The position numbers and the translations under genes are program-made. From contig NZ_CP022464.2 of assembly GCF_002234575.2 (NCBI RefSeq), positions 3,410,001 through 3,474,000 of the forward strand: a stretch of DNA of 64,000 nucleotides, read 5' to 3'. A model generated the notes under the pieces. It saw only the letters and a list, made by a program, of their open reading frames with translations, had not been told where the DNA came from and ran no database searches. This document shows positions 25,857 to 35,733 of the stretch, piece by piece (the first letter of the stretch is position 1; each line of letters opens with the position of its first letter). This DNA comes from Enterocloster bolteae (GTDB taxonomy: Bacteria; Bacillota; Clostridia; Lachnospirales; Lachnospiraceae).

Positions 25857-26810
25857 CTATCTCTGTCCTTTGTCGTAGGGAACGCCGGAGGCCTTGGGCG
25901 CCTGGGAGTTCCTGGATGTAAATACAAGGACAATCAAGGTAGCCACATAGGGTATCATCTTATACACATAGCTGGGTATCCCTGTTGCCGCCAGGAACGG
26001 TATGCCGGAATAAGCTGCCGCCACCGCCTTCATGAGGCCGAAGAACAGGGAGGCCCACATGATTTTCACCGGCTTCCACTGTCCGAAGATAAGGACCGCC
26101 AGGGCCAGGAATCCGTATCCGGCCACATCCGCGTTAAAGTTGGTGGATGTGGGCACCACGAACACCAGCCCCCCTAAACCGCCCAGAACTCCGGATATGA
26201 GGACGCCTGCGTACTGCATGCGGCAGACATTGATACCCGCTGCGTCTGCTGCCTGGGGATGCTCGCCGCAGGAGCGCAGCCTCAGGCCGAACCTGGTCCG
26301 GTAAAGCACCAGGGTGGACAAAATCAGAATGGCGACGCCCAGATACGTGGTGATATATGTGTTCTGGAATAACAAAGGCCCGAAAAACGGGATGCTGCCC
26401 AGCAGGGGAACGGATTCAATCCGGAAGGTGTTGTTAAACTGAATCTGCTGTACTCCCTGGATGACCCTGGCCACAAAGATGGCAAAGGCCGGGGCAAACA
26501 TGTTAAGGGCGGTTCCGCTGATGGTCTGGTTTGCCTTCATGTTAATGGATGCGTAGGCATGGAAAAAGGCAAAGACAGCCCCTGTGGCCGTGGAGATAAG
26601 GATGGCCAGAAGCAGCTGCATCTGTCCGCTCATCCTGCCTCCTGTCATGTTCAGGAACAGGATGCCTGTAAAGGCTCCCATGGTCATGATTCCCTCCAGA
26701 GCAATGTTGACCACGCCGCTCCGCTCGGAAAACATGCCTCCCAGAGCCACAATCATCAGGGGAATGGTAAAAAGCATGGTCTGCTGGAATATAAAATAAA
26801 TCACACTCAT
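25857..26810 (-). CDS. Nucleoside ABC importer, second permease (NupQ/YufQ type)
   Basis: 317 aa, about nine membrane helices, BPD_transp_2 family. Characteristic blocks are GGMFSERSGVVNIALEGIM near the N-terminus and GLRLRSCGEHPQAADAAGINV in the cytoplasmic loop that contacts the ATPase. It forms the channel with the permease encoded just upstream, whose stop it overlaps by 4 bp. It is the last gene of the BMP-ATPase-permease-permease operon. Confidence 0.92.
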   Translation of the reverse strand: MSVIYFIFQQTMLFTIPLMIVALGGMFSERSGVVNIALEGIMTMGAFTGILFLNMTGGRMSGQMQLLLAILISTATGAVFAFFHAYASINMKANQTISGTALNMFAPAFAIFVARVIQGVQQIQFNNTFRIESVPLLGSIPFFGPLLFQNTYITTYLGVAILILSTLVLYRTRFGLRLRSCGEHPQAADAAGINVCRMQYAGVLISGVLGGLGGLVFVVPTSTNFNADVAGYGFLALAVLIFGQWKPVKIMWASLFFGLMKAVAAAYSGIPFLAATGIPSYVYKMIPYVATLIVLVFTSRNSQAPKASGVPYDKGQR

Positions 26811-27907
26811 GTCCGGCCGCCTCCTTTCTCCCGTTTATGGTTCATCCGGGTCAGGATGGTCTTCACTATCAGGGCAAAGGCGCTGAAATAAATAATGACC
26901 GCCACAATGATATCAATGATTTCCGTGGAGAATTCAAAGAGCTGCAGGTAAAATCCCCCGGCTGTCAGATACGCAATGAACAGCCCGGAAAACAGCACTC
27001 CGATGGGATGGCTCAGTCCCAGCAGCGCCACGGAGATACCGGTAAAGCCTTCCGACGCAAGCACATCCTTTATCTCTATGTGCTTGCCGGTGCCTGCCAG
27101 GTAGAGTAGTCCCCCTGCCATGCCTGCTATGGCCCCGGCTATGACCATGCTCATGATAATATTCCTTTTCTCATTGATGCCCGCGTACCTGCTGGCATCC
27201 CTGTTAAAGCCCACTGCCTTAAGCTCATAGCCAAAGGTGGTCTTATTGAGGATAACCCAGATAATCAGCACGGCGGCAATGGCCAGAAGGATACCGCCGC
27301 CCACGCTGGACTCCGGAAACAGCTTATCCATTCCCATCTTGGGAATCTGGGCCGTGGCAGCCACATTTCTGGATTCGTTGCGCAGGTTGTTAAAGAGAGG
27401 TTTGTAGCTCTTTACAATCCAGTTCACCATATACATACCGATATAGTTCATCATAATGGAGGCAATAACCTCATTTACATTAAAGCAGGCTTTCAGGAAT
27501 CCCGGGACCATTCCCCACAGAGCCCCGCCCAGTATTGCCGCCAGCAGGGCCACGGCCCACTGTATCCTCCCCAGCCCCGTCCACATGATACCCACATAGA
27601 CAGCTGCGAAGGCGCCCACAATAAACTGCCCCGGCGTACCGATATTGAACAGGCCTGTCTTAAAGGCAAAGCCAACGGAAAGACCGGTCAGTATGATGGG
27701 GGTTGCATAGTAAAACACCTGTCCCACGCCCTTCAGACCGTGGGTAAAGGCTCCTGTCAGGATGGTCACAAATCCCGGCAGTGCCTGGGACGGATTGCAT
27801 ATAAGGAGTATGACGAATCCTACCAGCAGTCCGATAACAATGGCAAAGACCGATGACAGCACGCCTACATAATCCCGTTTTCTCCCTGTCCTGTTGTTTG
27901 TGCTCAC
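26807..27907 (-). CDS. Nucleoside ABC importer, first permease (NupP/YufP type)
   Basis: 366 aa, BPD_transp_2 family. It contains ILTGLSVGFAFKTGLFNIGTPGQF and YELKAVGFNRDASRYAGINEK, the ATPase-coupling loop. The GTG start overlaps the ATPase stop as GTGA, and its own stop overlaps the next permease by 4 bp, so the three genes are translationally coupled. Confidence 0.92.
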   Translation of the reverse strand: MSTNNRTGRKRDYVGVLSSVFAIVIGLLVGFVILLICNPSQALPGFVTILTGAFTHGLKGVGQVFYYATPIILTGLSVGFAFKTGLFNIGTPGQFIVGAFAAVYVGIMWTGLGRIQWAVALLAAILGGALWGMVPGFLKACFNVNEVIASIMMNYIGMYMVNWIVKSYKPLFNNLRNESRNVAATAQIPKMGMDKLFPESSVGGGILLAIAAVLIIWVILNKTTFGYELKAVGFNRDASRYAGINEKRNIIMSMVIAGAIAGMAGGLLYLAGTGKHIEIKDVLASEGFTGISVALLGLSHPIGVLFSGLFIAYLTAGGFYLQLFEFSTEIIDIIVAVIIYFSAFALIVKTILTRMNHKREKGGGRT

Positions 27908-29460
27908 GCCCTCTCACCTGCCTTTCCTTCTGGCTCCTGGCGTTTGGAACCTGCCATGTAAAGGCCCAGCTCCTGTACCGTCACTTCCTGTGGATTCAGG
28001 TCAGCCACAATGGTTCCCTCAAACATGACCAGAATCCGGTCGCTGAGATTCATGACCTCGTCCAGTTCCAGGGATATGAGCAGAATGGCCGTACCTGCGT
28101 CCCTCTGCTTTACCAGCTCCCTGTGGATGTACTCAATGGCGCCCACATCCAGCCCTCTGGTAGGCTGGACCGCCAGCAGGATGTCGTGGTCCCTGGATAT
28201 CTCCCTTGCCACGATTGCCTTCTGCTGGTTGCCTCCGGACATGCTGCGGGTGATTGTGTCCGCTCCCTCGCCGCTTCGTATGTCAAAGTCTTCAATCAGC
28301 TTGTCGGCATAATTATAAATTTCCTCATCCTTAAGGAACCCCCAGCGCTGGAACCCAGGTTCAAAATACTGCTGCAGCACCAGGTTATAGGCCAGATTAT
28401 AATCCAGCACCAGGCCATGCTTGTGACGGTCCTCCGGTATATGGCTGAGCCCGCCTGTATTGCGGGCGCGTATGCTCTTTTTCGTCACATCCCGGCCGTT
28501 TATGAGGATTCTTCCTCCGGCGGTTTCCCCCAGGCCGGTAACGGCGTGTACCAGCTCTGTCTGCCCGTTGCCGTCAATTCCGGCAATACAGACAATCTCA
28601 CCGCTCCTTACCTGAAAGCTCACGTCATTTACCACCAGCTTGGTATGGCCTTCCATATGGGATTTCACTGAAACATGCTCTGCCTCCAGCACGGTCCTGC
28701 CCGGCGCTGCCGGAGTCTTTTCAACAGACAGACTCACCTTGCGGCCCACCATCATCTCCGACATCTCTTCCTTGGTGATGGAAGCCACGTCCACGGTGCC
28801 TATGTATTTTCCCCGCCGCAGAACAGAACACCTGTCCGCCACTGCCTTGATTTCATCCAGCTTATGGGTGATGAAAAGAATGGACTTGCCTTCCGCCACC
28901 AGGCTTCTCATGATTTCCATGAGCTCGTCGATTTCCTGGGGCGTCAGAACCGCTGTGGGCTCGTCAAATATCATGATTTCATTGTCCCGGTAGAGCATCT
29001 TAAGTATCTCCACCCGCTGCTGCATCCCTACCGTTATATCCTGAATCAGCGCGTCCGGGTCAATGTAGAGGCCGTAGCGTTCGCTGAGCTCCACCACCTT
29101 CTTCCTGGCGTTGTCCATCTTAAGAAAGCCGTGACTGACTGTCTCCATTCCCAGCACAATGTTCTGGAGCACGGTAAAATTGTGTACCAGCTTGAAGTGC
29201 TGGTGCACCATACCGATTCCAAGGGCATTGGCGTCCAGAGGCCCCTTTATCTTCACTTCCCGGCCTCTGACCTTTATGATTCCCTTCTCCGGCTGGTAAA
29301 GGCCGAACAGAACGCTCATCAGCGTGGATTTCCCGGCGCCGTTCTCACCTAACAGCGCATGGATTTCCCCCTTTCTCAGCTGAAGGGTGATGTTGTCGTT
29401 GGCAATGATACCGGGAAATTCTTTTGTAATGCCTAACATCTCAATAATGTAATCATCCAT
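27904..29460 (-). CDS. Nucleoside ABC importer, double ATP-binding subunit (NupO/RbsA-like)
   Basis: 518 aa with two tandem ABC domains. The first has Walker A GENGAGKST, signature VGMQQRVEI and Walker B MIFDEPTAVLT. The second has the degenerate Walker A region IDGNGQTELVHAV, signature MSGGNQQKAIVARE and the Walker B variant LLAVQPTRGLD. This is usual for sugar/nucleoside-type ATPases. The ATG at 29460 has GGGGGAAC; the long upstream extension is not used. It follows the BMP lipoprotein gene across a hairpin. Confidence 0.93.
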   Translation of the reverse strand: MDDYIIEMLGITKEFPGIIANDNITLQLRKGEIHALLGENGAGKSTLMSVLFGLYQPEKGIIKVRGREVKIKGPLDANALGIGMVHQHFKLVHNFTVLQNIVLGMETVSHGFLKMDNARKKVVELSERYGLYIDPDALIQDITVGMQQRVEILKMLYRDNEIMIFDEPTAVLTPQEIDELMEIMRSLVAEGKSILFITHKLDEIKAVADRCSVLRRGKYIGTVDVASITKEEMSEMMVGRKVSLSVEKTPAAPGRTVLEAEHVSVKSHMEGHTKLVVNDVSFQVRSGEIVCIAGIDGNGQTELVHAVTGLGETAGGRILINGRDVTKKSIRARNTGGLSHIPEDRHKHGLVLDYNLAYNLVLQQYFEPGFQRWGFLKDEEIYNYADKLIEDFDIRSGEGADTITRSMSGGNQQKAIVAREISRDHDILLAVQPTRGLDVGAIEYIHRELVKQRDAGTAILLISLELDEVMNLSDRILVMFEGTIVADLNPQEVTVQELGLYMAGSKRQEPEGKAGERA

Positions 29461-29546
29461 ACGGTTCCCCCTCATATAAAACCGTCCAGACAGCATGTTC
29501 CGGCCGCCCCACCGCCCGGCGGGATGAGGTGTTCCGGTATAACAGC

Positions 29547-29571
29547 AGGGTGCCGGACATGCCGGCACCCT
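29547..29571 (-). other. Intra-operon hairpin between the binding protein and ATPase genes
   Basis: A perfect 10-bp stem AGGGTGCCGG/CCGGCACCCT with a 5-nt loop and no T tract. Such elements keep the binding-protein message more abundant than that of the membrane components. Confidence 0.65.
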
Positions 29572-29636
29572 CTGTGTCATGACTATCTGCCGCAGGTCAT
29601 TTCAGGCCCTTGTACAGCCCGTATTGCTGCCAGTCC

Positions 29637-30839
29637 CTACTCCACAAAGGTAACCTTTGTATTGGTCAAATCGGTCAAATCCTTCGTTGGGTCATTATTG
29701 TCCGCTGAGAACTGAACCAGCCCAATCTCTCCGTCAGCCAGTTTCTTGTAAACGGCATCGTACTGCTCCTGGGAGAACTTCTCAAACTTGGAGGTATCCA
29801 TGGGAAGTCCCACGCCGTTGTTGGCAACGGTAAACACGGAGGTCTTGCCTCCAGGGAAGCTGCCGTCATAGAAATCCTTTACCCCGTCGTACACGGAGTT
29901 GGAAAGAAGCTTCATGGCAGACGTGATCACGGTTTCGGATTCAGCACTCTGGTCCACGTCCACGCCGATTACCTTTGCATTCTTTTCCTGGGCGGCCGCC
30001 ATCACGGAATTACCTACAGCTCCGCCGCATCCAAAGATTACCTCTGTGCCGTTCTGATACCAGGAAGCAGCCATGGACTGCGCCTCAGGCGTGGCTGAAA
30101 ATGCGCCTGTATAATTATACATGATTTCCAGGCCCGTAATCCCGTCCTCCTCGGCCGCAAACTCAGCGCCCTGGACAAAACCATATCCAAAACGGATAAC
30201 GGCCGGCACTGCCATGCCTCCCATGAATCCAAGCTTCGTATAGCCGTCCTTTACAACCGCATAACCGGCCAGGAAACCTGCCTGGTCCTCCTGGAACAGA
30301 ATGGGCATTACATTATCGTTTGTCTTATAATTGTAGTCCGCATCATGGGGCTCCCCGTCCAGCAGGATAAAGTGCACATCCGGGTACTTGTCCTGGGCCA
30401 GGTAGATGGGCTCCTCAAACAGGAATCCCGGACATACCACCAGCTTAGCGCCGCCCTCAATGGCCAGGCCTATAGTTTCCAAATAGGAATCCGTAGTGCC
30501 TTCCTGGGGCTGGTAATATTTATAGGAGATGCTGTTCTCCTCCGCGTACTTCTTAAGTCCCTCCCATGCGCCCTGGTTAAAGGACTTATCGTCTATGGTC
30601 CCCAGGTCGGTGACCAGGGCAAGCTCATAGCCTTCGGATCCGCCCTTGGATGAGGCTGTGTTTGCGGCATCCCCTTCCCCTGCCTTGGACTCTTCCTTTG
30701 CTTCTGATTTGCTCTCTGAAGCCGGAGCTTCTGTTTCCGCCGGAGCTGCCTTGGTGTCTGTTCCTGATGAGCCTGAGCAGGCTGTCAGGGAACCGGCCAT
30801 GACCGCTGCCATGGCAAGTGCCAGTATCCTTTTTTTCAT
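29637..30839 (-). CDS. BMP-family (Med/PnrA) nucleoside-binding lipoprotein
   Basis: 400 aa. The signal peptide ends in lipobox LTAC (Cys21), and a low-complexity Ala/Glu/Lys linker spans ~25-65. The BMP domain begins ELALVTDLGTIDDKSFNQGAWEGL and includes FLAGYAVV and VIFGCGGAVGNSV. It captures nucleosides for the ABC importer encoded directly downstream. ATG 30839 is preceded by GAGGAGG. Confidence 0.94.
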   Translation of the reverse strand: MKKRILALAMAAVMAGSLTACSGSSGTDTKAAPAETEAPASESKSEAKEESKAGEGDAANTASSKGGSEGYELALVTDLGTIDDKSFNQGAWEGLKKYAEENSISYKYYQPQEGTTDSYLETIGLAIEGGAKLVVCPGFLFEEPIYLAQDKYPDVHFILLDGEPHDADYNYKTNDNVMPILFQEDQAGFLAGYAVVKDGYTKLGFMGGMAVPAVIRFGYGFVQGAEFAAEEDGITGLEIMYNYTGAFSATPEAQSMAASWYQNGTEVIFGCGGAVGNSVMAAAQEKNAKVIGVDVDQSAESETVITSAMKLLSNSVYDGVKDFYDGSFPGGKTSVFTVANNGVGLPMDTSKFEKFSQEQYDAVYKKLADGEIGLVQFSADNNDPTKDLTDLTNTKVTFVE

Positions 30840-30961
30840 AAGCTTGATTCCTCCTCTTCAAATATGGTTGCGTAGCGTCTCAGTACAACTCTAACTTATC
30901 ATAAATTACAAATTATTACAACCATTTAACCATATTTTTGTCATATCCGCCAAAACATAAA

Positions 30962-30999
30962 GGGAGGGGCGGCATGCCTGAGCATTAACCGCCTCTCCC
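30962..30999 (-). terminator. Terminator after polC
   Basis: The 11-bp arms GGGAGGGGCGG/CCGCCTCTCCC contain one wobble. They are followed on the minus strand by TTTATGTTTT. It lies 21 bp after the polC stop and ends the long housekeeping run. Confidence 0.85.
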
Positions 31000-31020
31000 G
31001 GATTCCTGCATAAAAGCTGT

Positions 31021-34000
31021 TTATAAATCAAACAAGGATAACTGATTGGATTTTGGAAGGTCCTTAAGCAGCCCCAGATCCGACATAAGGGAACAAAGGG
31101 TGCCGTTTACCTTGGAACGGTTGCTGAAATCCTCGATGGAAAGGAAAGCTCCGTCCTTGACCGCATCCACCACCGCATCAGCAGCCTTCTCGCCCAGGCC
31201 GTCGATGCTGCTGAGGGAAGGCATCAGCTTGCCGTCTATGATTTGGAAGTGCCGCGCCTTGGCCCGGTAGATATCAATGGGCGTAAAATCAAAGCCTCTT
31301 GCATACATTTCCTGGACAATCCTCATGTCCCTCAAAGTATCCTGTTCCTTCTTGGACAGGGTGTCCGCCCTTTTCTTATAATCCGCCAGATAGTATTCCA
31401 GCTTATCCCTTCCCTGACACATGATTTCATAGGAAAACGCGCTGGCCCGGATGCTGAAGAACGCGGCGTAATAGGCCAGGGGATAAAATATCTTACAGTA
31501 GGCAATACGCCATGCCATCATAACATAGGCAGCCGCATGGGCCTTGGGGAACATGTACTTGATTTTCTTACAGGACCAGATATACCATTCCGGAACGCCG
31601 TGGGCTTTCATCTCCTCCTCCCACTCCGGCTTTAATCCCTTTCCCTTTCGCACGCTCTCCATGATGGTAAAGGAAAGTCCCTGCTCCAAACCCTGGGCAA
31701 TCAGGTAAACCATGATGTCGTCTCGGGTACAGATGGCGGTCTGAATGGTGGCCTTTCCCTCCTGAATCAGGGTCTGGGCATTGCCCAGCCACACATCCGT
31801 ACCATGGGCCAGACCGGCGATACGCACCAGGTCGGAGAAATACTTGGGCTTGGTGTCAAGAAGCATCTGCATGGCAAAGTCCGTACCGAACTCAGGCACG
31901 CCCAGGGCCCCCAGGGGACAGCCGCCGATATCGTCCGGCATGATTCCTAGGGCGGACGTGTCCTGGAACAGGCTCATGACCTCCCGGCTGTCCAGGGGAA
32001 TGTCCTTTACAGGGTCAATGCCGATGAGATCCTGAAGCATACGTATCATGGTGGGATCATCGTGTCCCAGTATATCCAGCTTCAGCAGGTTGTGGTCAAT
32101 GGAATGGTAGTCAAAATGGGTGGTGACCGTGGAGGTGGTCATATCGTTGGCAGGGTGCTGCACCGGGGTAAAGGAATAGATTTCCTCGCCCAGCGGAAGC
32201 ACGATAATACCTCCGGGGTGCTGTCCCGTTGTCCTTCTCACTCCCACACAGCCCTGCACAATGCGGTTAATCTCGCAGTTTCTTTTCCTGGTTCCCCTTT
32301 CCTCATAATATTTCTTTACATATCCGAAGGCCGTCTTGTCCGCCAGGGTGCCTATGGTTCCCGCGCGGAAGGTCTGGCCCTTTCCGAAGATAACCTCCGT
32401 ATAATCATGGGCCTTGCTCTGGTATTCACCGGAGAAGTTAAGGTCGATATCCGGCTCCTTGTCTCCCTTAAATCCCAGGAAGGTCTCAAAGGGGATGTCA
32501 AACCCGTCCTTTTCCAGCGGTGTGCCGCACACAGGGCATTCCTTGTCCGGCATATCGCATCCGGCCATGCCGGAGAACTGCTTCACTTCTTCGGAATCAA
32601 AGTCATAGTAACGGCACTTGGGGCAATGGTAATGGGGGCTCAGGGGGTTTACCTCGGTGATTCCGGACATGGTGGCCACAAAGGAGGAACCCACGGAACC
32701 ACGGGAACCCACCAGGTATCCGTCCTCATTGGACTTCCACACCAGCTTCTGGGCAATAATGTACATAACCGCGAATCCGTTGGTGATAATGGAGTGAAGC
32801 TCCCGCTCCAGACGGTCCACTACGATTTTAGGCAGGTCCTCCCCGTACATCTCATGAGCCCTGTCATAACAGATCTTGGTCAGCGTCTTATCGGAATCCT
32901 CGATGACAGGAGGACACTTGTCCGGCCGCACCGGGGCAATCTTCTCACACATATCGGCAATCTTCCTGGTGTTGGTGATTACCACTTCATGGGCCTTATC
33001 CGGCCCCAGGTAGGAAAATTCCTCCAGCATCTCCTCTGTTGTCCTGAGATACAGGGGAGCCTGGTCGTCCGAATCCTTAAATCCCTGGCCGGCCATGATG
33101 ATTCTGCGGTATACCTCGTCCTGTGGATCCAGGAAGTGGACGTCGCAGGTAGCGCAGACCAGCTTGTTAAACTGCATTCCCAGTTCCACTATCTTTTTAT
33201 TTATCTCGATTAAATCCTCCTGGGACTTAACCGTGCTCTTCTCGTCCCGGAGCATGAACGCGTTATTTCCCAGGGGCTGGATTTCCAGGTAATCATAGAA
33301 ACTCACAAGCCGGGCAATCTCCGTATCCGGAGCGCCGCGAAGCAGGGCCTGGTATAATTCTCCGGCCTCGCAGGCCGATCCGATAATCAGTCCCTCCCGG
33401 TATTTCTCCAGCAGGCTCTTGGGTATCCTGGGCCTTCTGGCATAGTACTCCAGGTGGGACCAGCTCACCAGCCGGTACATATTCACACGCCCGATATCGT
33501 TCTTGGCCAGTATGATTACATGGTGGGTGGGGAGCTTGCGTATGGTATCCGTGTCCATGGTGCTGAGGGCATTGAGCTGGTTTAAATCATTTACATCCCG
33601 GTCCCGCAGCATCTTTACAAAGGCAGCGAATATCTCCGCCGTGGCTCCCGCGTCGTCCACCGCCCTGTGGTGGTTCTGGAGCGAAATATTAAGGGCTTTG
33701 GCAACAGTGTCCAGCTTAAACCGGTTAAGATTAGGCAGAAGAAGCCTGGCAATGGCAACCGTGTCCAGCACCGTGGGGTCAAAGGGCAGTTCCAATTTCT
33801 CTGCGAAATGGCCTATAAATCCCACATCGAAGCTTGCATTGTGGGCTACAAGGACCGCATCCCCCACAAACTCCAGAAATTGCGGCAGAATCACGTCGAT
33901 TTTTGGGTATGGAAGCACCATGGAATCGTTGATGCCTGTCAGCTTCTCTATGTCAAAGGGAATGGGCACGTCCGGATTCACAAAGGTGGAGAATTTGTCC

Positions 34001-35718
34001 GTAATCCTGCCGTCCACCACCTTCACGGCGCCAATCTCAATAATTTTGTTCTTTTTAGGGCTGAAGCCTGTTGTCTCGATATCGAACACAACAAAGGTGT
34101 CCCCAAAATCCTGGCCCCTGGAATTCTCTACCAGCTGTTTGGTATCGTCCACCAGGTATCCCTCCACCCCGTAGAGGATTTTAAAGGTATCCCCCTTGTC
34201 CAGGGCGTGGTTGGCATCCGGGAAGGCCTGGACGCAGCCATGGTCCGTAACAGCCACAGCGGGCATGCCCCACTGCTTGGCCCTCTTGATAATGCTTTTT
34301 ACCTCGGATACGCCGTCCATATCGCTCATCTTTGTATGGCAGTGCAGCTCCACGCGCTTTTCCAGGCTGGAGTCCATGCGCTTGCTGGTAAAATCATCCG
34401 CCTTCTTGATTCCCACGATGGAGCCAAGGGTCAGCTCGCCGTCAAACTTGTCAATGGTGGTGACTCCCTTTACCTTGATAAACATGCCCGGATTGATGGC
34501 GGATTTCACCTCGTCAAATATCTCCGGGCGGATAAACATTTTAACCGTAATTGTATCCGTAAAATCCGATACATCAAAGGTAAGGATAAACTTGCCGCTT
34601 CGCAGCTCCCGGTTCTCGCAGGTCAGCACCTTGCCTCTTAAGGTCACCTCTCCTATTTCCCCGTCGATCTTCTCAATCTCCATGGGCTCGTCCTCAAAGT
34701 CACGTCCGTAGAGCACATCCGGGTTGTTGGAACGCTTGACAGAGTACTTCTTGTCGTCGCCGAAACCGCTGTCCTTATCCCGTCCCCAGCCTTTGCGCCC
34801 CTTATTGAGCTGAGGCTTATCTCCCTTAAAGCCCTGCTTCTGGCCGCCGCCCTGGCCTGATTGTCCCTGCCCAGACTGTCCTGTTCTGGCCGGGCTTCCC
34901 TGGCTTTGGGACGAACCCGGCGCCCCTGACCGGCCCCCGTTATCTCCAGGCGCGCTCCCGTCTCCCACATCCCCGGAAGCAGCCTGGGCCATAAGTGCAT
35001 CCCAGGGAGCGCCCTCCGGCCCCTGGCCTGCGTCCAAATAGGAATCCTGGCCTGACCTGCCGCCATTTCCGGACAGCAGCTCCTGGCCCTCCAGCCCCTG
35101 GGTGGAGAAAGAGGCGCCCATTGCTTCCAGCTCCTCCCTGTGGTTCTGCCAGTATATGGCCTGGGCCTCCCGCTCCATTTTAAGCTCAATCTGTTTTCTG
35201 CGGTCGCTGCCCTGTGGCTCCACAAAGGCAAAGCGCACCTCCACAGGCAGGCCGCACCGCTCCGCAAAGACCTTCTCTATGACGCGCTTTAACTCGGCTG
35301 TCCTGTCCCGGTTCACCATGGTGTCCTCCACGGTCAAGACCATGATATCCTCCTTCTCAAAGGTAATCCCGGCCTTGCGGAACATGGTGTACTCGATGAT
35401 GCTGTAGTTTTTAAGTTCCAGAAGAAGACTGTCCTTATATACATCCAAAAGCTTTTTGGGCGTATACTGGTCCGACAGCCTGTATTTTTCCTGAATCTTG
35501 ATGGCCACCTGCTTATCCGGGAACAGCTGGTCCCGGATGCCTCGCTCCAGGTCGTATATATTCTGTTTATGTATCAGCCTTGCGCTCTTCAGATAAATGC
35601 GGATAGAGCTTCTATCCCTGGTGGTGGTCACCTTCTCCACCTGGGCCAGGCCTAAAAGCTCCTTCAGGGATTCCGCTATATTGAGGGTTGGAAATACTTC
35701 CAGAAAATTCTTTTCCAT
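31021..35718 (-). CDS. polC: DNA polymerase III alpha subunit, PolC type
   Basis: 1565 aa, about 120 residues longer than usual PolC (~1440). Order: N-terminal domain (1-~200), a Gly/Gln/Ser/Asp-rich linker (~205-325), OB fold (~350-440), PHP domain starting ELHCHTKMSD (~457), a 3'-5' exonuclease inserted in it with VVFDIETTGF (~543) and HNASFDVGF, then the polymerase core. A four-Cys zinc site (CPKC...CPVCG) precedes the catalytic PDIDLNFSGEYQ (~1090). It is the replicative polymerase of low-GC Gram-positives. The linker accounts for the extra length and is probably disordered. It is the last gene of the ispG-polC run. Confidence 0.97.
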   Translation of the reverse strand: MEKNFLEVFPTLNIAESLKELLGLAQVEKVTTTRDRSSIRIYLKSARLIHKQNIYDLERGIRDQLFPDKQVAIKIQEKYRLSDQYTPKKLLDVYKDSLLLELKNYSIIEYTMFRKAGITFEKEDIMVLTVEDTMVNRDRTAELKRVIEKVFAERCGLPVEVRFAFVEPQGSDRRKQIELKMEREAQAIYWQNHREELEAMGASFSTQGLEGQELLSGNGGRSGQDSYLDAGQGPEGAPWDALMAQAASGDVGDGSAPGDNGGRSGAPGSSQSQGSPARTGQSGQGQSGQGGGQKQGFKGDKPQLNKGRKGWGRDKDSGFGDDKKYSVKRSNNPDVLYGRDFEDEPMEIEKIDGEIGEVTLRGKVLTCENRELRSGKFILTFDVSDFTDTITVKMFIRPEIFDEVKSAINPGMFIKVKGVTTIDKFDGELTLGSIVGIKKADDFTSKRMDSSLEKRVELHCHTKMSDMDGVSEVKSIIKRAKQWGMPAVAVTDHGCVQAFPDANHALDKGDTFKILYGVEGYLVDDTKQLVENSRGQDFGDTFVVFDIETTGFSPKKNKIIEIGAVKVVDGRITDKFSTFVNPDVPIPFDIEKLTGINDSMVLPYPKIDVILPQFLEFVGDAVLVAHNASFDVGFIGHFAEKLELPFDPTVLDTVAIARLLLPNLNRFKLDTVAKALNISLQNHHRAVDDAGATAEIFAAFVKMLRDRDVNDLNQLNALSTMDTDTIRKLPTHHVIILAKNDIGRVNMYRLVSWSHLEYYARRPRIPKSLLEKYREGLIIGSACEAGELYQALLRGAPDTEIARLVSFYDYLEIQPLGNNAFMLRDEKSTVKSQEDLIEINKKIVELGMQFNKLVCATCDVHFLDPQDEVYRRIIMAGQGFKDSDDQAPLYLRTTEEMLEEFSYLGPDKAHEVVITNTRKIADMCEKIAPVRPDKCPPVIEDSDKTLTKICYDRAHEMYGEDLPKIVVDRLERELHSIITNGFAVMYIIAQKLVWKSNEDGYLVGSRGSVGSSFVATMSGITEVNPLSPHYHCPKCRYYDFDSEEVKQFSGMAGCDMPDKECPVCGTPLEKDGFDIPFETFLGFKGDKEPDIDLNFSGEYQSKAHDYTEVIFGKGQTFRAGTIGTLADKTAFGYVKKYYEERGTRKRNCEINRIVQGCVGVRRTTGQHPGGIIVLPLGEEIYSFTPVQHPANDMTTSTVTTHFDYHSIDHNLLKLDILGHDDPTMIRMLQDLIGIDPVKDIPLDSREVMSLFQDTSALGIMPDDIGGCPLGALGVPEFGTDFAMQMLLDTKPKYFSDLVRIAGLAHGTDVWLGNAQTLIQEGKATIQTAICTRDDIMVYLIAQGLEQGLSFTIMESVRKGKGLKPEWEEEMKAHGVPEWYIWSCKKIKYMFPKAHAAAYVMMAWRIAYCKIFYPLAYYAAFFSIRASAFSYEIMCQGRDKLEYYLADYKKRADTLSKKEQDTLRDMRIVQEMYARGFDFTPIDIYRAKARHFQIIDGKLMPSLSSIDGLGEKAADAVVDAVKDGAFLSIEDFSNRSKVNGTLCSLMSDLGLLKDLPKSNQLSLFDL

Positions 35719-35733
35719 ATATCCGTCTTCCTT

